Source: G963668655 sp963668655 (lineage in GTDB: Bacteria; Myxococcota_A; SURF-8). Taken from it: a stretch of DNA of 64,000 bases. The notes beneath the pieces are model-generated. The model searched no databases. It was not told the DNA's origin and worked only from the letters and a program-made list of their open reading frames with translations. The first letter of the stretch is position 1. Every line of letters starts with the position of its first letter. Shown piece by piece: positions 42,006 through 50,667 of the stretch. The position numbers and the translations under genes were made by a program. The stretch spans positions 248,001 to 312,000 of the forward strand of contig CAXXPQ010000004.1 of the NCBI GenBank assembly GCA_963668655.2, written 5' to 3'.

Positions 42006-42122
42006 TCGATCTCATCTTTGCGAACGTGCCGAATTCTCACGATTTCACGAATGCGAAAAGCGATCCCGGCCGAGCGGTGATTCCCGTCTCCATATTCCGA
42101 GGATCCGCCAGGAGGAAAACGA

Positions 42123-42821
42123 ATGGTTCAACGCATCGCCATCCAAATCGCCGCCGTTTTCATCGTGCTGTCTTTTCTGGCCGCCTGCACCGCCGACGAG
42201 GACGATCTCACCGACGGAGACATCAATCTGGACGGCGATTTCGCGGTGGACGGCAATGAAGTCGTCCCTGACGGCGACGACGAGCCCGACCTCGATGCGG
42301 AACCCGAGATGGAACCGGAAACCGATGGAGACGCCCCCGAGCGGGAAGGAATCGATCCGGAAGACTTCCCTCCCTCCACGGACTGGTGGGACACCGGTTC
42401 CGGAACCTGCCTGCTGCCCGGCTGCGACGCATCCGCCGAATCCACACTGGACTTGAACGGAAGCTGGATCCAGACCGTCACCACGGTTTCCACCGACTGC
42501 TCGGCGACCGTGGCCTTGGTGGAAGAGCGGGCGAAGGTGGATAATATTTACGAATATCCGGCCTTTGGTCTGATTCACGAGGGCCAGTGCGTGGAAAAGG
42601 AAGGGAAGGACGGCCTTTTCGGCATCCTGGTGGACGACAAGTTCATCAGTTGCGAAATCAACGATCAGTTGGCGGGATCTTTCAGTTTGGAGACGTCCAG
42701 CCTGACCTGGGCGGACGGAAAAGCCACGGGAACCGCCATGGGATACCTGTTCAATCTGCCGTTGGAGCCGGACCACTGCACCATCGATTTCACCGTGGAC
42801 CTGCAACCGGCCACGGAATAA
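42123..42821 (+). CDS. Lipoprotein with Asp-Gly linker, unknown function
   Basis: 232 aa. Lipobox FLAAC (Cys about 22), then a linker of about 55 residues dominated by DGD and E-P-E-M units. A small beta-rich domain follows with four or five Cys (GSGTCLLPGCDAS, VSTDCSATV, GQCVEKEG, KFISCEIND, PDHCTIDF). The domain resembles a lipocalin-like or other small calyx by strand pattern only. ATG follows AGGAGG. A single gene with its own promoter. Function unknown. Confidence 0.75.
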   Translation: MVQRIAIQIAAVFIVLSFLAACTADEDDLTDGDINLDGDFAVDGNEVVPDGDDEPDLDAEPEMEPETDGDAPEREGIDPEDFPPSTDWWDTGSGTCLLPGCDASAESTLDLNGSWIQTVTTVSTDCSATVALVEERAKVDNIYEYPAFGLIHEGQCVEKEGKDGLFGILVDDKFISCEINDQLAGSFSLETSSLTWADGKATGTAMGYLFNLPLEPDHCTIDFTVDLQPATE

Positions 42822-42903
42822 ATCCTCAATATTCCGCAGAAAACCCCCGATCCAGGAAGAGGGGGATGGAAATCGGAAAAAACGCCGTCAAATAAATATT
42901 TTG

Positions 42904-42932
42904 CTTGCAATTCCCGCCGATTTCCTTATCCT
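42904..42932 (+). promoter_or_regulatory. Promoter of rpmE
   Basis: CTTGCA (42904-42909), 17-nt spacer, TATCCT (42927-42932), with the start about 60 nt upstream of the rpmE ATG. Confidence 0.5.
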
Positions 42933-42997
42933 ATTACACCGGAAAACGACTGAACAAGACGGGCTTTATCTTCGAGTCCGCAAAAAGGAGAAACGCC

Positions 42998-43222
42998 ATG
43001 AAATCGAACATTCACCCCGAATACAAAGACGCCGTGATCCGTTGCGCCTGCGGCTCCGAAATTCAGACTCGCAGCACCATCGGCGACTACGCGGTGGAAA
43101 TCTGCTCCAAGTGTCACCCCTTCTTCACCGGTAAGCAGAAACTCGTCGATTCGGAAGGACGCGTGGACCGCTTCAACCGGAAGTACGGCCGCAAATCCCT
43201 TTTGACCGAAGAAGAAGGTTAG
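42998..43222 (+). CDS. rpmE: 50S ribosomal protein L31
   Basis: 74 aa. Starts at the ATG at 42998 after AAAAAGGAG. Family signatures MKSNIHPEY, TGKQKLVDSEGRVDRFNRKYG. Cys in CACGSE and ICSKCHPF make it the zinc-binding (C+) form, the normal partner under zinc-replete conditions; no paralogous C- form is in view. It lies on the large ribosomal subunit near the L5/5S region and makes an intersubunit bridge. It precedes DUF1385 and prfA, a common order in bacteria, but a strong terminator separates it from them. Confidence 0.97.
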   Translation: MKSNIHPEYKDAVIRCACGSEIQTRSTIGDYAVEICSKCHPFFTGKQKLVDSEGRVDRFNRKYGRKSLLTEEEG

Positions 43223-43270
43223 CCGGGGAGATCTGCCTAAACGCTTTTCGAACCGAAACCAGATTCAGGA

Positions 43271-43302
43271 AATCCACCGAGTCGCTTCGGTGGATTTTTT
43301 TT
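43271..43302 (+). terminator. Terminator after rpmE
   Basis: Perfect 9-bp stem ATCCACCGA / TCGGTGGAT (43272-43280, 43287-43295) with a GTCGCT loop, followed by a run of T. Confidence 0.92.
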
Positions 43303-43451
43303 GGCCGCAGGATCGGGCTCGATGCCGGAAAATTCGCCGAAACGGGAATGTTCGGTCCTCGAATCCGGTCTGTATCTCAGAGTATCGAATCATCTCGTGC
43401 GACGGAAAAGAAAAAGCGACGGCGACACCCCGCCGATGAATCGAGGAACGG

Positions 43452-44507
43452 ATGAGTAATCAGATGAATGTTGGCGGCCAGGCGATCATCGAGGGCGTGA
43501 TGATGCGCTCCCCCAAATCTCTGGCCATCGCCGTGCGCCGGGCGGACGGAGAGATCGTCGTCACCGAGCGCGTATGGGAAAGTCTTTGGGATCGTTTCCG
43601 TTTTCTTCGCTGGCCCTTTCTGCGAGGAACCATCGTGTTGATCGAATCGCTGGTCAACGGCGTGCAGGCGCTCACGTTTTCCGCCAACCAGGCCATGATC
43701 GGAGAGGAGATCATGGAAAGGAAACGGGCGGAAGAAAAAGGAGAAGCGACGGAAAACGGTGAAAAAGACGCGGCCGGAGAGACGAAATCGGACGAGGCTC
43801 CCGTCAGTCGCTGGATGCTGATGGCCACGGTGGTGGCCTCGCTTCTGATCGGCTTTCTGATCTTCAAGGGCATCCCGCACATGCTCACCAGTTTGACCGG
43901 ACTTTCCACGGATTCGATCCTGTTTCACATTCTGGACGGCGCCATCAAGATCACCATGTTCATTGGATACGTAGCGGCGATCAGCCTCATGCCCGATATC
44001 AAGCGGGTTTTCCAGTATCACGGCGCGGAGCACAAATCCATCTACGTCTTCGAGAACGGCGAGGAACTCACGGTGGAAAACGCCAGGAAATACACCACGC
44101 TGCATCCCCGCTGCGGAACGTCGTTCATCATTCTGGTGCTTCTGTCCTCCATTCTGGTTTTCATGGTGGTTTTCCCCTTTCTGCCTCCCTTCCACGAAAA
44201 CCGCTGGATCAACGCCCTGTTGCAGGTGGCGGTGAAACTGCCGCTCATGCTGCCCATCGCAGGCGTTTCCTATGAAATCCTGAAATGGTCATCGAAGCAT
44301 ATCGATAATCCCTTCGTGCGCCTGCTCATCAAGCCGGGACTCTGGCTGCAACTCATCACCACCCGGGAACCGGATGACGAGCAACTGGAAATCGCCCTGA
44401 TTTCCCTTCGTAAAGTGCTCTGGCGGGAGCGGGTCGGCGCGGAAACGACGGCCATCGACTCAAAAAACATCGAAATCTACGCCAATTCGTCCGAAATCTC
44501 TTTCTAG
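43452..44507 (+). CDS. DUF1385 membrane protein (YqhQ-like)
   Basis: 351 aa. The N-terminal signature VGGQAIIEGVMMRSP is diagnostic of DUF1385. A charged segment (about 95-120, rich in Lys/Glu) precedes four or so membrane helices (VVASLLIGFLIFKG, ITMFIGYVAAISLMP, FIILVLLSSILVFMVVF, ALLQVAVKLPLMLPIAGV). Conserved YHGAEHKSIYVFENG and LHPRCGTSFI carry His, Glu and Cys that could bind a metal. The biochemical role of the family is not settled. Genes of this family commonly sit beside rpmE and prfA, as here. Confidence 0.9.
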   Translation: MSNQMNVGGQAIIEGVMMRSPKSLAIAVRRADGEIVVTERVWESLWDRFRFLRWPFLRGTIVLIESLVNGVQALTFSANQAMIGEEIMERKRAEEKGEATENGEKDAAGETKSDEAPVSRWMLMATVVASLLIGFLIFKGIPHMLTSLTGLSTDSILFHILDGAIKITMFIGYVAAISLMPDIKRVFQYHGAEHKSIYVFENGEELTVENARKYTTLHPRCGTSFIILVLLSSILVFMVVFPFLPPFHENRWINALLQVAVKLPLMLPIAGVSYEILKWSSKHIDNPFVRLLIKPGLWLQLITTREPDDEQLEIALISLRKVLWRERVGAETTAIDSKNIEIYANSSEISF

Positions 44508-44594
44508 CGGGCAACATCCGGGGGCCCGGCTCGCCGTCGGGGATCCGTGGCCGTTTCGGCATGGGCGTGATTGACTTTTCGAACCGAGGACGTG

Positions 44595-45662
44595 ATGTTA
44601 AAGAAACTCGACGAAATCGTAACGAAGTACGAAAAACTGGAGGCGCAGCTTGCGGATCCGGCGGTGCTTGCCGATCGCAAGGCCTACCAGGCCATCACCA
44701 AGGAACATTCCGACCTGCAGGAACTGGTGGAAACGTACAATCATTTCAAGCGCATAATCGACCAGATCGCGGATAACGAGGATCTCCTACGGGAGCCGGA
44801 CGCCGAGATGCGGGAACTGGCCAGGGAGGAGCTGGAGAGCCTGCGGATCGAACGAAACCGGCTGGAAGAGAAACTGAAGCATCTGCTTCTCCCCAAGGAT
44901 CCGAACGACGTGAAAAACGTCATCCTGGAAGTCCGCGCCGGAACCGGAGGCGAGGAGGCCATGCTCTTCGCCGGAGATCTGTACCGCATGTATTCCCGTT
45001 TCGCGGAGAACAAGCACTGGAAGACGGAAGTGCTTTCCATGCACGGCTCGGACCTGGGCGGCATCAAGGAAGTGGTGCTGCTGATTCAGGGAAAGGACGT
45101 GTACAGCCACCTGAAGTTCGAATCGGGCGTCCACCGGGTGCAGCGCGTGCCGGAAACCGAATCCCAGGGACGCATTCATACCTCCGCCGCCACCGTGGCG
45201 GTGATGATCGAAGCCGAGGACGCCGATATCGAGGTGCGCGAGGAAGATCTGCGCATCGACGTGTACCGTAGTTCCGGCGCGGGCGGCCAGCACGTCAACA
45301 CCACCGACTCGGCCGTGCGCATCACCCACCTGCCCACCAACATCGTCGTCGCCTGCCAGGACGAACGCAGCCAGATCAAGAACCGCTCCAAGGCCATGAA
45401 AATCCTGAAATCCCGGCTTCTGGAGGCGGAGATCGAGCGCAAGGACCGCGAGCGGGCCGACAGCCGCAAGCAGATGGTGGGCAGCGGCGACCGTTCCGAG
45501 CGCATCCGCACCTACAATTTCCCCCAGGGACGCTTGACCGACCATCGCGTCAACTACACCGTCTACCGCCTGAACGAGATCATGGAAGGCGACCTGGACG
45601 AACTCATCGTTCAGACGCGCACCTTCTTCCAGGCCGAGGCGCTCAAGGGCAACGCGGCGTGA
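44595..45662 (+). CDS. prfA: Peptide chain release factor 1
   Basis: 355 aa from the ATG at 44595, with GAGG upstream; a TTG eight codons earlier is unlikely. Terminates translation at UAA and UAG. The GGQ motif that triggers hydrolysis is present in SSGAGGQHVNTTDSAVRITH, and the N-terminal coiled coil and domain 2 are normal. Length is typical of RF1. Its stop overlaps the GTG start of prmC, the methyltransferase that modifies the GGQ glutamine, so the two are translationally coupled. Confidence 0.97.
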   Translation: MLKKLDEIVTKYEKLEAQLADPAVLADRKAYQAITKEHSDLQELVETYNHFKRIIDQIADNEDLLREPDAEMRELAREELESLRIERNRLEEKLKHLLLPKDPNDVKNVILEVRAGTGGEEAMLFAGDLYRMYSRFAENKHWKTEVLSMHGSDLGGIKEVVLLIQGKDVYSHLKFESGVHRVQRVPETESQGRIHTSAATVAVMIEAEDADIEVREEDLRIDVYRSSGAGGQHVNTTDSAVRITHLPTNIVVACQDERSQIKNRSKAMKILKSRLLEAEIERKDRERADSRKQMVGSGDRSERIRTYNFPQGRLTDHRVNYTVYRLNEIMEGDLDELIVQTRTFFQAEALKGNAA

Positions 45663-46558
45663 CGACGGCGGAGGATCGGCCCCGGCGGGTGCTCGACCTG
45701 CTGAAGCTCACCGAGGAGTATTTCCGGCAGAAAGGTGTCGAATCTCCGCGCGTGGACGCGGAAATTCTGCTCGCTCACGTCCTCCGTTGCAAACGCATCG
45801 ATCTTTACATCGCCCACGATCGGCCGCTTTCCGAAAACGAACTGAACGACTTCAGAAACCTGGTGAGGAAGCGCGCAAGCGGCGCGCCCGTCCAGCACCT
45901 CACCGGGGAACAGGAATTCTACGCCCTGCGCATGCAAGTCACCGAAAAAACGCTGATTCCCCGCCCGGAAACCGAAATCCTTGTAGAGCGCATCTTCCGG
46001 ATCGTCGCTCCGGAGGGGGCAAAGGAATCGTTTTCCATCGCCGAAATAGGCACGGGTTCCGGGGCCATCGCCATCGCTCTGGCCAAGGGCTGGCCCGCCT
46101 GCCGGGTCTTCGCCACGGATCTTTCCATGGACGCCCTGGAGATCGCAAAAGGAAACGCCCGTTGCCACGGCGTAGAGGACCGCCTGGTCTTTCTCCATGG
46201 GGATCTGTTCGAACCCCTGGAAGATCGCAAGGGTAGTTTCGATCTGCTGGTATCCAATCCCCCCTACGTGGCCGAAAAGGATCTGGAACATCTGCAACCG
46301 GAGGTTCGGGATCACGAACCGCATCTGGCGCTGGATGGCGGGCCGGACGGACTGGAGATCGTCCGGCGGCTCATCGCGAAAGCTCCCACGGTTCTCCGCC
46401 CCGGCGGTCGGTTGTTTCTTGAAATCGGTTCCGATCAGGGCGTGCGCGTACGGGAAATCCTTGGAAAATCTGGAGATTTCGACGAGATCGAGATTTTCGC
46501 GGATCTTACCGGACGTGACCGGGTGGCCTATGGGCGCCGCATCGTCGGGACGGGTTAG
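45659..46558 (+). CDS. prmC: Release factor glutamine methyltransferase
   Basis: 299 aa, GTG start within GTGA of the prfA stop. N-terminal helical domain (SPRVDAEILLAHVLRC and SGAPVQHLTGEQEFY), then a class I SAM methyltransferase: IAEIGTGSGAIAIALA for SAM and the catalytic NPPY in VSNPPYVAEKD. It methylates the Gln of the GGQ motif of RF1 and RF2. Context next to prfA is classical. Its last bases overlap the 3' end of a convergent small gene. Confidence 0.96.
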   Translation: MTTAEDRPRRVLDLLKLTEEYFRQKGVESPRVDAEILLAHVLRCKRIDLYIAHDRPLSENELNDFRNLVRKRASGAPVQHLTGEQEFYALRMQVTEKTLIPRPETEILVERIFRIVAPEGAKESFSIAEIGTGSGAIAIALAKGWPACRVFATDLSMDALEIAKGNARCHGVEDRLVFLHGDLFEPLEDRKGSFDLLVSNPPYVAEKDLEHLQPEVRDHEPHLALDGGPDGLEIVRRLIAKAPTVLRPGGRLFLEIGSDQGVRVREILGKSGDFDEIEIFADLTGRDRVAYGRRIVGTG

Positions 46559-46818
46559 GCTTTCTTCCTCTTTTCCCTCTGCACGTTGTTTTCTAGAATA
46601 TTCACGTTCAGGATGTGCGTGTTTCCACAGTCCGAGCAGGACAGCAAGGCACAGTTGATGAGTTTATGATTTCCGGAGGCCCAGGGGCTGTTGAAGCGGA
46701 TGTTGAACAGGTCCGGTTCGATGCGCCAGTTGTGGCTTCCGCACAAGGCGCAGACTTTCACCTTGCTTTCGATGATGGATTGAATTTCGATAATGGACAA
46801 AGCTTCCTTACGCGGCAT
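46555..46818 (-). CDS. Small zinc-ribbon protein, unknown function
   Basis: 87 aa. Two Cys pairs, CALCGSHN (about 23-26) and CSDCGN (about 61-64), fit a zinc ribbon around a beta core (WRIEPDLFNIRFNSPWASGN). Basic tail REKRKKA. ATG follows AGGAGACGCC, a good site. The end overlaps the prmC stop by 4 nt in convergent orientation. I do not recognise a named family. It may bind nucleic acid or protein; it is retained as a real gene because of the ribosome site and Cys pattern. Confidence 0.65.
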   Translation of the reverse strand: MPRKEALSIIEIQSIIESKVKVCALCGSHNWRIEPDLFNIRFNSPWASGNHKLINCALLSCSDCGNTHILNVNILENNVQREKRKKA

Positions 46819-46944
46819 GGCGTCTCCTCTTGATAAATGCGGGCGAGGCTTGCCTTTTTCCGGTTTTCATGCCATAGGTAATCGGACATTTTCCGGACGA
46901 ACTATACCGGATTTTTGCCATGTCTCAAAGCGAAAAGGCACCCC

Positions 46945-48201
46945 ATGGACAAATTGACCATCAGCGGCGGACCGAAACTGCAAGGACATATCCGTCTGTC
47001 CGGCTCTAAAAATGCCTCCCTTCCCATTCTCTTCGCCAGTCTTTTAAACGGCGGAAAAAGCCGGCTGGAAAACGTTCCCGATCTGTGGGACGTGGATACC
47101 ACGCTGCGGCTTCTGCGCAAGATCGGCGCGGAGGCGGAACGCGGCGAAGACGGCGGCATTTATATCGATACGGAGGAAGTCAACCACCTGGAAGCTCCGT
47201 ATGAACTGGTACGGACCATGCGGGCATCGGTGCTCGTTCTGGGACCGCTTCTGGCGCGCTTCAACCAGGCCAAGGTTTCCCTTCCCGGCGGCTGCGCCAT
47301 CGGCGCGCGCCCGGTGGATCAGCACCTGAAGGGCATGGAGGAACTGGGGGCGGAGATCCGCATCGAGCACGGCTACATCAAGGCCCGGGCTCCGCGTCGT
47401 CTGAAAGGCGCGCGCATCGTCTTCGATTTTCCTTCCGTCGGAGCCACGGAAAACGTGCTGATGGCCGCCGTACTGGCGGAGGGCATCACCGTGTTGCAGA
47501 ATTGCGCCCGAGAACCTGAAGTTTCCGACCTGGCCCATGCGCTGGTGGGAATGGGGGCCAAAATCAGCGGCATCGGCACTGCGGATCTGGTTATCGAGGG
47601 CGTCAGCCGACTGGGAGAACTGAACCATCGCATCATCCCGGACCGTATCGTGGCGGGAACCTACATGGCCGCCGCCGCCATCACGGGTGGGGACGTGACC
47701 ATCCGGGACATCGAATCCGCCCACCTGTCCAGCTTCGTCAAGAAATTCGGGGAGATGGGCGTACTGATCGAGGAAACGCCGGAGGGCTTGCGCGTCCGCC
47801 GTCCCGGAGCGCTGTCTCCCATCACCATCAACACCAGCCCCTATCCCGGCTTTCCCACGGACATGCAGGCGCAGTTCATGGCGCTGACCTGCCTGGCCGA
47901 CGGCCAGAGCATCATCAAGGAAACCATCTTCGAGAACCGCTTCATGCACGTGGGGGAACTGCAACGCATGGGAGCGGATATCCGACTGGAAGGCAATACG
48001 GCCTTCGTTCGGGGCGTAAAACGCTTGAGCGGCGCGGGCGTCATGGCCACGGACCTGCGGGCCTCCGCCTGCCTGGTGCTGGCGGGGCTGGTGGCCGATG
48101 AAGATACCGAAATCAGCCGCATCTATCATCTGGATCGCGGCTACGAACGCCTGGACGAGAAACTGAACGCCCTGGGCGCCCAGATCCGGCGCGTGGGCTG
48201 A
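46945..48201 (+). CDS. murA: UDP-N-acetylglucosamine 1-carboxyvinyltransferase
   Basis: 418 aa, cytoplasmic. First committed step of peptidoglycan synthesis: transfers enolpyruvate from PEP to UDP-GlcNAc. The catalytic Cys of PGGCAIGARPVD is present, so the enzyme should be sensitive to fosfomycin by mechanism. N-terminal LSGSKNASLPIL and TSPYPGFPTDMQAQFMAL are family signatures. The ATG at 46945 has AAAGG upstream; a start at 46915 is less likely. It follows prmC in the same direction after the small convergent gene. Confidence 0.97.
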   Translation: MDKLTISGGPKLQGHIRLSGSKNASLPILFASLLNGGKSRLENVPDLWDVDTTLRLLRKIGAEAERGEDGGIYIDTEEVNHLEAPYELVRTMRASVLVLGPLLARFNQAKVSLPGGCAIGARPVDQHLKGMEELGAEIRIEHGYIKARAPRRLKGARIVFDFPSVGATENVLMAAVLAEGITVLQNCAREPEVSDLAHALVGMGAKISGIGTADLVIEGVSRLGELNHRIIPDRIVAGTYMAAAAITGGDVTIRDIESAHLSSFVKKFGEMGVLIEETPEGLRVRRPGALSPITINTSPYPGFPTDMQAQFMALTCLADGQSIIKETIFENRFMHVGELQRMGADIRLEGNTAFVRGVKRLSGAGVMATDLRASACLVLAGLVADEDTEISRIYHLDRGYERLDEKLNALGAQIRRVG

Positions 48202-48345
48202 TCGCCGTTCCCATCCCCTCCGAAACTCCGATAAGCACCGGCTTTCCATTGCTTTTCATGCGAAGACAACCGGAAACCGGATCCATTTCGGCAAACTCGG
48301 ACCGGAATCCGCCTTGACCCATGCTCCCATCCCCCCACCGGAACC

Positions 48346-48375
48346 TTGACTTCCCCGGTGTATCTCGGCCATAAT
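48346..48375 (+). promoter_or_regulatory. Sigma-70-type promoter of WecA-like gene
   Basis: TTGACT (48346-48351), 18-nt spacer, CATAAT (48370-48375), about 110 nt upstream of the ATG at 48486. Confidence 0.5.
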
Positions 48376-48485
48376 GTGTCCCAAAGGGCCAGACCTTCTC
48401 CCAGACATGCCTTTGGTGGAATTCCGGCCGGGCGGTTCGGCGGGAGGATCTGTATCAACCGGATAAACAAAAAGAAAAGCAGGCC

Positions 48486-49484
48486 ATGACGACGATCCTT
48501 CTGATCCCGCTGTGCTTCGGCCTCTCCCTGGCGTTGTCTTTGTACTTCGTGCCGGTCATGCGCCGTGCCGCAATCAAATGGGGCGTGGTGGACAAACCCG
48601 ACGACCACCTGAAGCGCCATCGCGAACCGATACCCTATCTTGGCGGAATCGCTGTGTACTTGTCGTTTCTACTTTCGCTTAGCCTGGCCTACGAATTCAG
48701 TCCCGAACTTCTGGGGATCATGCTGGCCGGAACCATCATGCTGCTGATCGGCCTGGTGGACGACTTCGGGGTTTTGCTGCCTTATCAGAAACTCGCCGGT
48801 CAGATTCTGGCCACGTTCGTTCTGATGAAGGCCGGAATCTACATCCAGGTGGAATTCTTTCCCGTCTGGCTGGGTATCGCGTTAACGGTGTTCTGGGTCA
48901 TCGCCATCGTCAACGCCGTGAACATCATCGATATCATGGACGGCCTGTCCGGAGGCGTTTCCTTCGTGGCGGCCCTGTTTCTCATGGTCGTCGCGATTCT
49001 GAACGGAAGCACCACCATCGCCATCATGGCTGGAGCCCTGGCGGGGGCTCTTCTCGGATTTCTGCGTTTCAACTACCGACCCGCGAAAATCTTCCTGGGA
49101 GACGCCGGAAGCATGTTCATCGGCCTGATGTTGGCCGCCTTGTCGATCACCGTGGATTACACTCACGAAAATCCCCTGGCCTACATCGCTCCCATCCTGA
49201 TTCTGGGCGTGCCCATCTACGACACCTTTCTGGTCATGCTCATGCGGGCCAAGAAGCGCATACCCGTACACCTGGGAAGTCCCGATCATTACGCCATCCG
49301 CCTGAAGCGCATCGGCTGGTCGGTGCCCCGAATCGTGTGGAGCAGCTACGTCGCGGGCGCGGTTCTGGGCGGCCTGGCGATTCTCAACATGTATCAGCCG
49401 GCCGTCTGTTCCCCGATCATTCTCTCCGGCCTGGCCTTTCTGACCATCGGCCTGACCATCTGGTTCAACCGGATGGAGGAATGA
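48486..49484 (+). CDS. Undecaprenyl-phosphate sugar-1-phosphate transferase (WecA/TagO-like)
   Basis: 332 aa with about 10-11 membrane helices. Motifs of the MraY/WecA family: DKPDDHLKRHREPIPYLGG, LIGLVDDFG (metal-binding Asp pair), NAVNIIDIMDGLSGG, FLGDAGSMFIGL and HLGSPDHYAIRL (His loop). It transfers a sugar phosphate from a UDP-sugar to undecaprenyl phosphate, the first step in O-antigen, enterobacterial common antigen or other polymer synthesis. It precedes a glycosyltransferase after 1 nt, so a small glycan assembly unit is likely. Confidence 0.92.
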   Translation: MTTILLIPLCFGLSLALSLYFVPVMRRAAIKWGVVDKPDDHLKRHREPIPYLGGIAVYLSFLLSLSLAYEFSPELLGIMLAGTIMLLIGLVDDFGVLLPYQKLAGQILATFVLMKAGIYIQVEFFPVWLGIALTVFWVIAIVNAVNIIDIMDGLSGGVSFVAALFLMVVAILNGSTTIAIMAGALAGALLGFLRFNYRPAKIFLGDAGSMFIGLMLAALSITVDYTHENPLAYIAPILILGVPIYDTFLVMLMRAKKRIPVHLGSPDHYAIRLKRIGWSVPRIVWSSYVAGAVLGGLAILNMYQPAVCSPIILSGLAFLTIGLTIWFNRMEE

Positions 49485-49485
49485 C

Positions 49486-50664
49486 ATGACGGGCGCGGTG
49501 ATCGTCCAGGCCATCACGCATTTGCCGCCGGGCGGAGCGCAGCGGGTGGTGCTGGATCTTTGCCGCGGACTGGACCGTCGGCGCTTCCATGTGCATCTCA
49601 TCGTCGGTCCGGGCGGCGACTGGCTTCCCCGGGCCCGGGAAATTTCGGATTGCACGGTTCACGTGGCCGAGGCCCTGGTGCGGGAGGTCCATCCCTTAAA
49701 AGACCTGCGGGTGATTCCCCAACTGTATGGAATCCTTCGAAAGATTTCGCGATTGGAGAATGGGCGGCCGATGATCGTCCACAGCCACGCGCCCAAGGCC
49801 GGTCTGGCGGCGCGGGCGGCGGCGCGGCTGCACGGCGCGGCCATCGTTCACACCCTGCACGGCCTGCCGTTCAACGACGGCCAATCGTTCGTAAAACGCC
49901 ATATTTTCAAAGGTCTGGAAGCCATGGGCTACGGCTTCGGCGGACAACTGGTTTCCGTGACGGAAGCCAACCGGGCGTTCGCCTTGCGAAACAAATGGGT
50001 GAAACCGGAAGACGTCCACGTCATCCGGCCCTCGGTGAACCTGGAGCGGCTGGCTCCGCGAAACGGCCCGCGTCGGGCGCTTACCGCCCACGGCGTCGGA
50101 GAGGACGATTTCGTTCTGGGCATGGTGGCCAGCCTGAAACCGCCCAAGGATCCGGCGGCGTTTTTACAGGCCTTCTTCCGGCTGGCGGCCACGGATCCCC
50201 GCTTGCGGGCAGTGCTGGCGGGCGATGGCTTTCTGCGGCCGGAACTGGAACGGTTGGTGAAAGTCCGTGGAATGGGCGAGCGCGTGCATTTTCTTGGTTG
50301 GGTGGATCCGGTGGAGAAACTGCTTCCGGAACTCGACCTTCTGTGTCTGCCCAGTCATTCCGAGGGCCTGCCGCTGGCGCTCGTCGAGGCGCGGGCCGCC
50401 GGGATTCCGCTCGTCGCCAGCGACGTGGGCGGAATCCGCGAGTGCGTCACGCACGACGAAACGGGCCTGCTGGTTCCTCCCGGCGACGTATCCGCCCTGA
50501 CGGACGCCATGGGACGCCTGATCCGGGACGGGGCGCTTCGCGAACGCCTGGTGAGAAACGGCCTTCAGAACCTGGAGCCTTACCGGTGGGAAGAAATGGT
50601 CCGTCGGCACGAAGCGCTGTATTCGGAAATGCTCGGAATGAAGGAAATCGATCCGCACGGTTGA
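49486..50664 (+). CDS. GT4-family glycosyltransferase
   Basis: 392 aa, cytoplasmic or membrane-associated, GT-B fold. The N-terminal HLPPGGAQRVVLDLCRGL loop and C-terminal LGWVDPVEKLLPELDLLCLP, PSHSEGLPLALVEARAAG (nucleotide-sugar site with the conserved EGLPLALVEA) are typical of GT4. It is co-transcribed with the WecA-like gene. The acceptor is unknown; extension of a lipid-linked glycan is inferred. It ends convergently with the ABC exporter gene (50668) with only 3 bases between them. Confidence 0.9.
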   Translation: MTGAVIVQAITHLPPGGAQRVVLDLCRGLDRRRFHVHLIVGPGGDWLPRAREISDCTVHVAEALVREVHPLKDLRVIPQLYGILRKISRLENGRPMIVHSHAPKAGLAARAAARLHGAAIVHTLHGLPFNDGQSFVKRHIFKGLEAMGYGFGGQLVSVTEANRAFALRNKWVKPEDVHVIRPSVNLERLAPRNGPRRALTAHGVGEDDFVLGMVASLKPPKDPAAFLQAFFRLAATDPRLRAVLAGDGFLRPELERLVKVRGMGERVHFLGWVDPVEKLLPELDLLCLPSHSEGLPLALVEARAAGIPLVASDVGGIRECVTHDETGLLVPPGDVSALTDAMGRLIRDGALRERLVRNGLQNLEPYRWEEMVRRHEALYSEMLGMKEIDPHG

Positions 50665-50667
50665 GCC

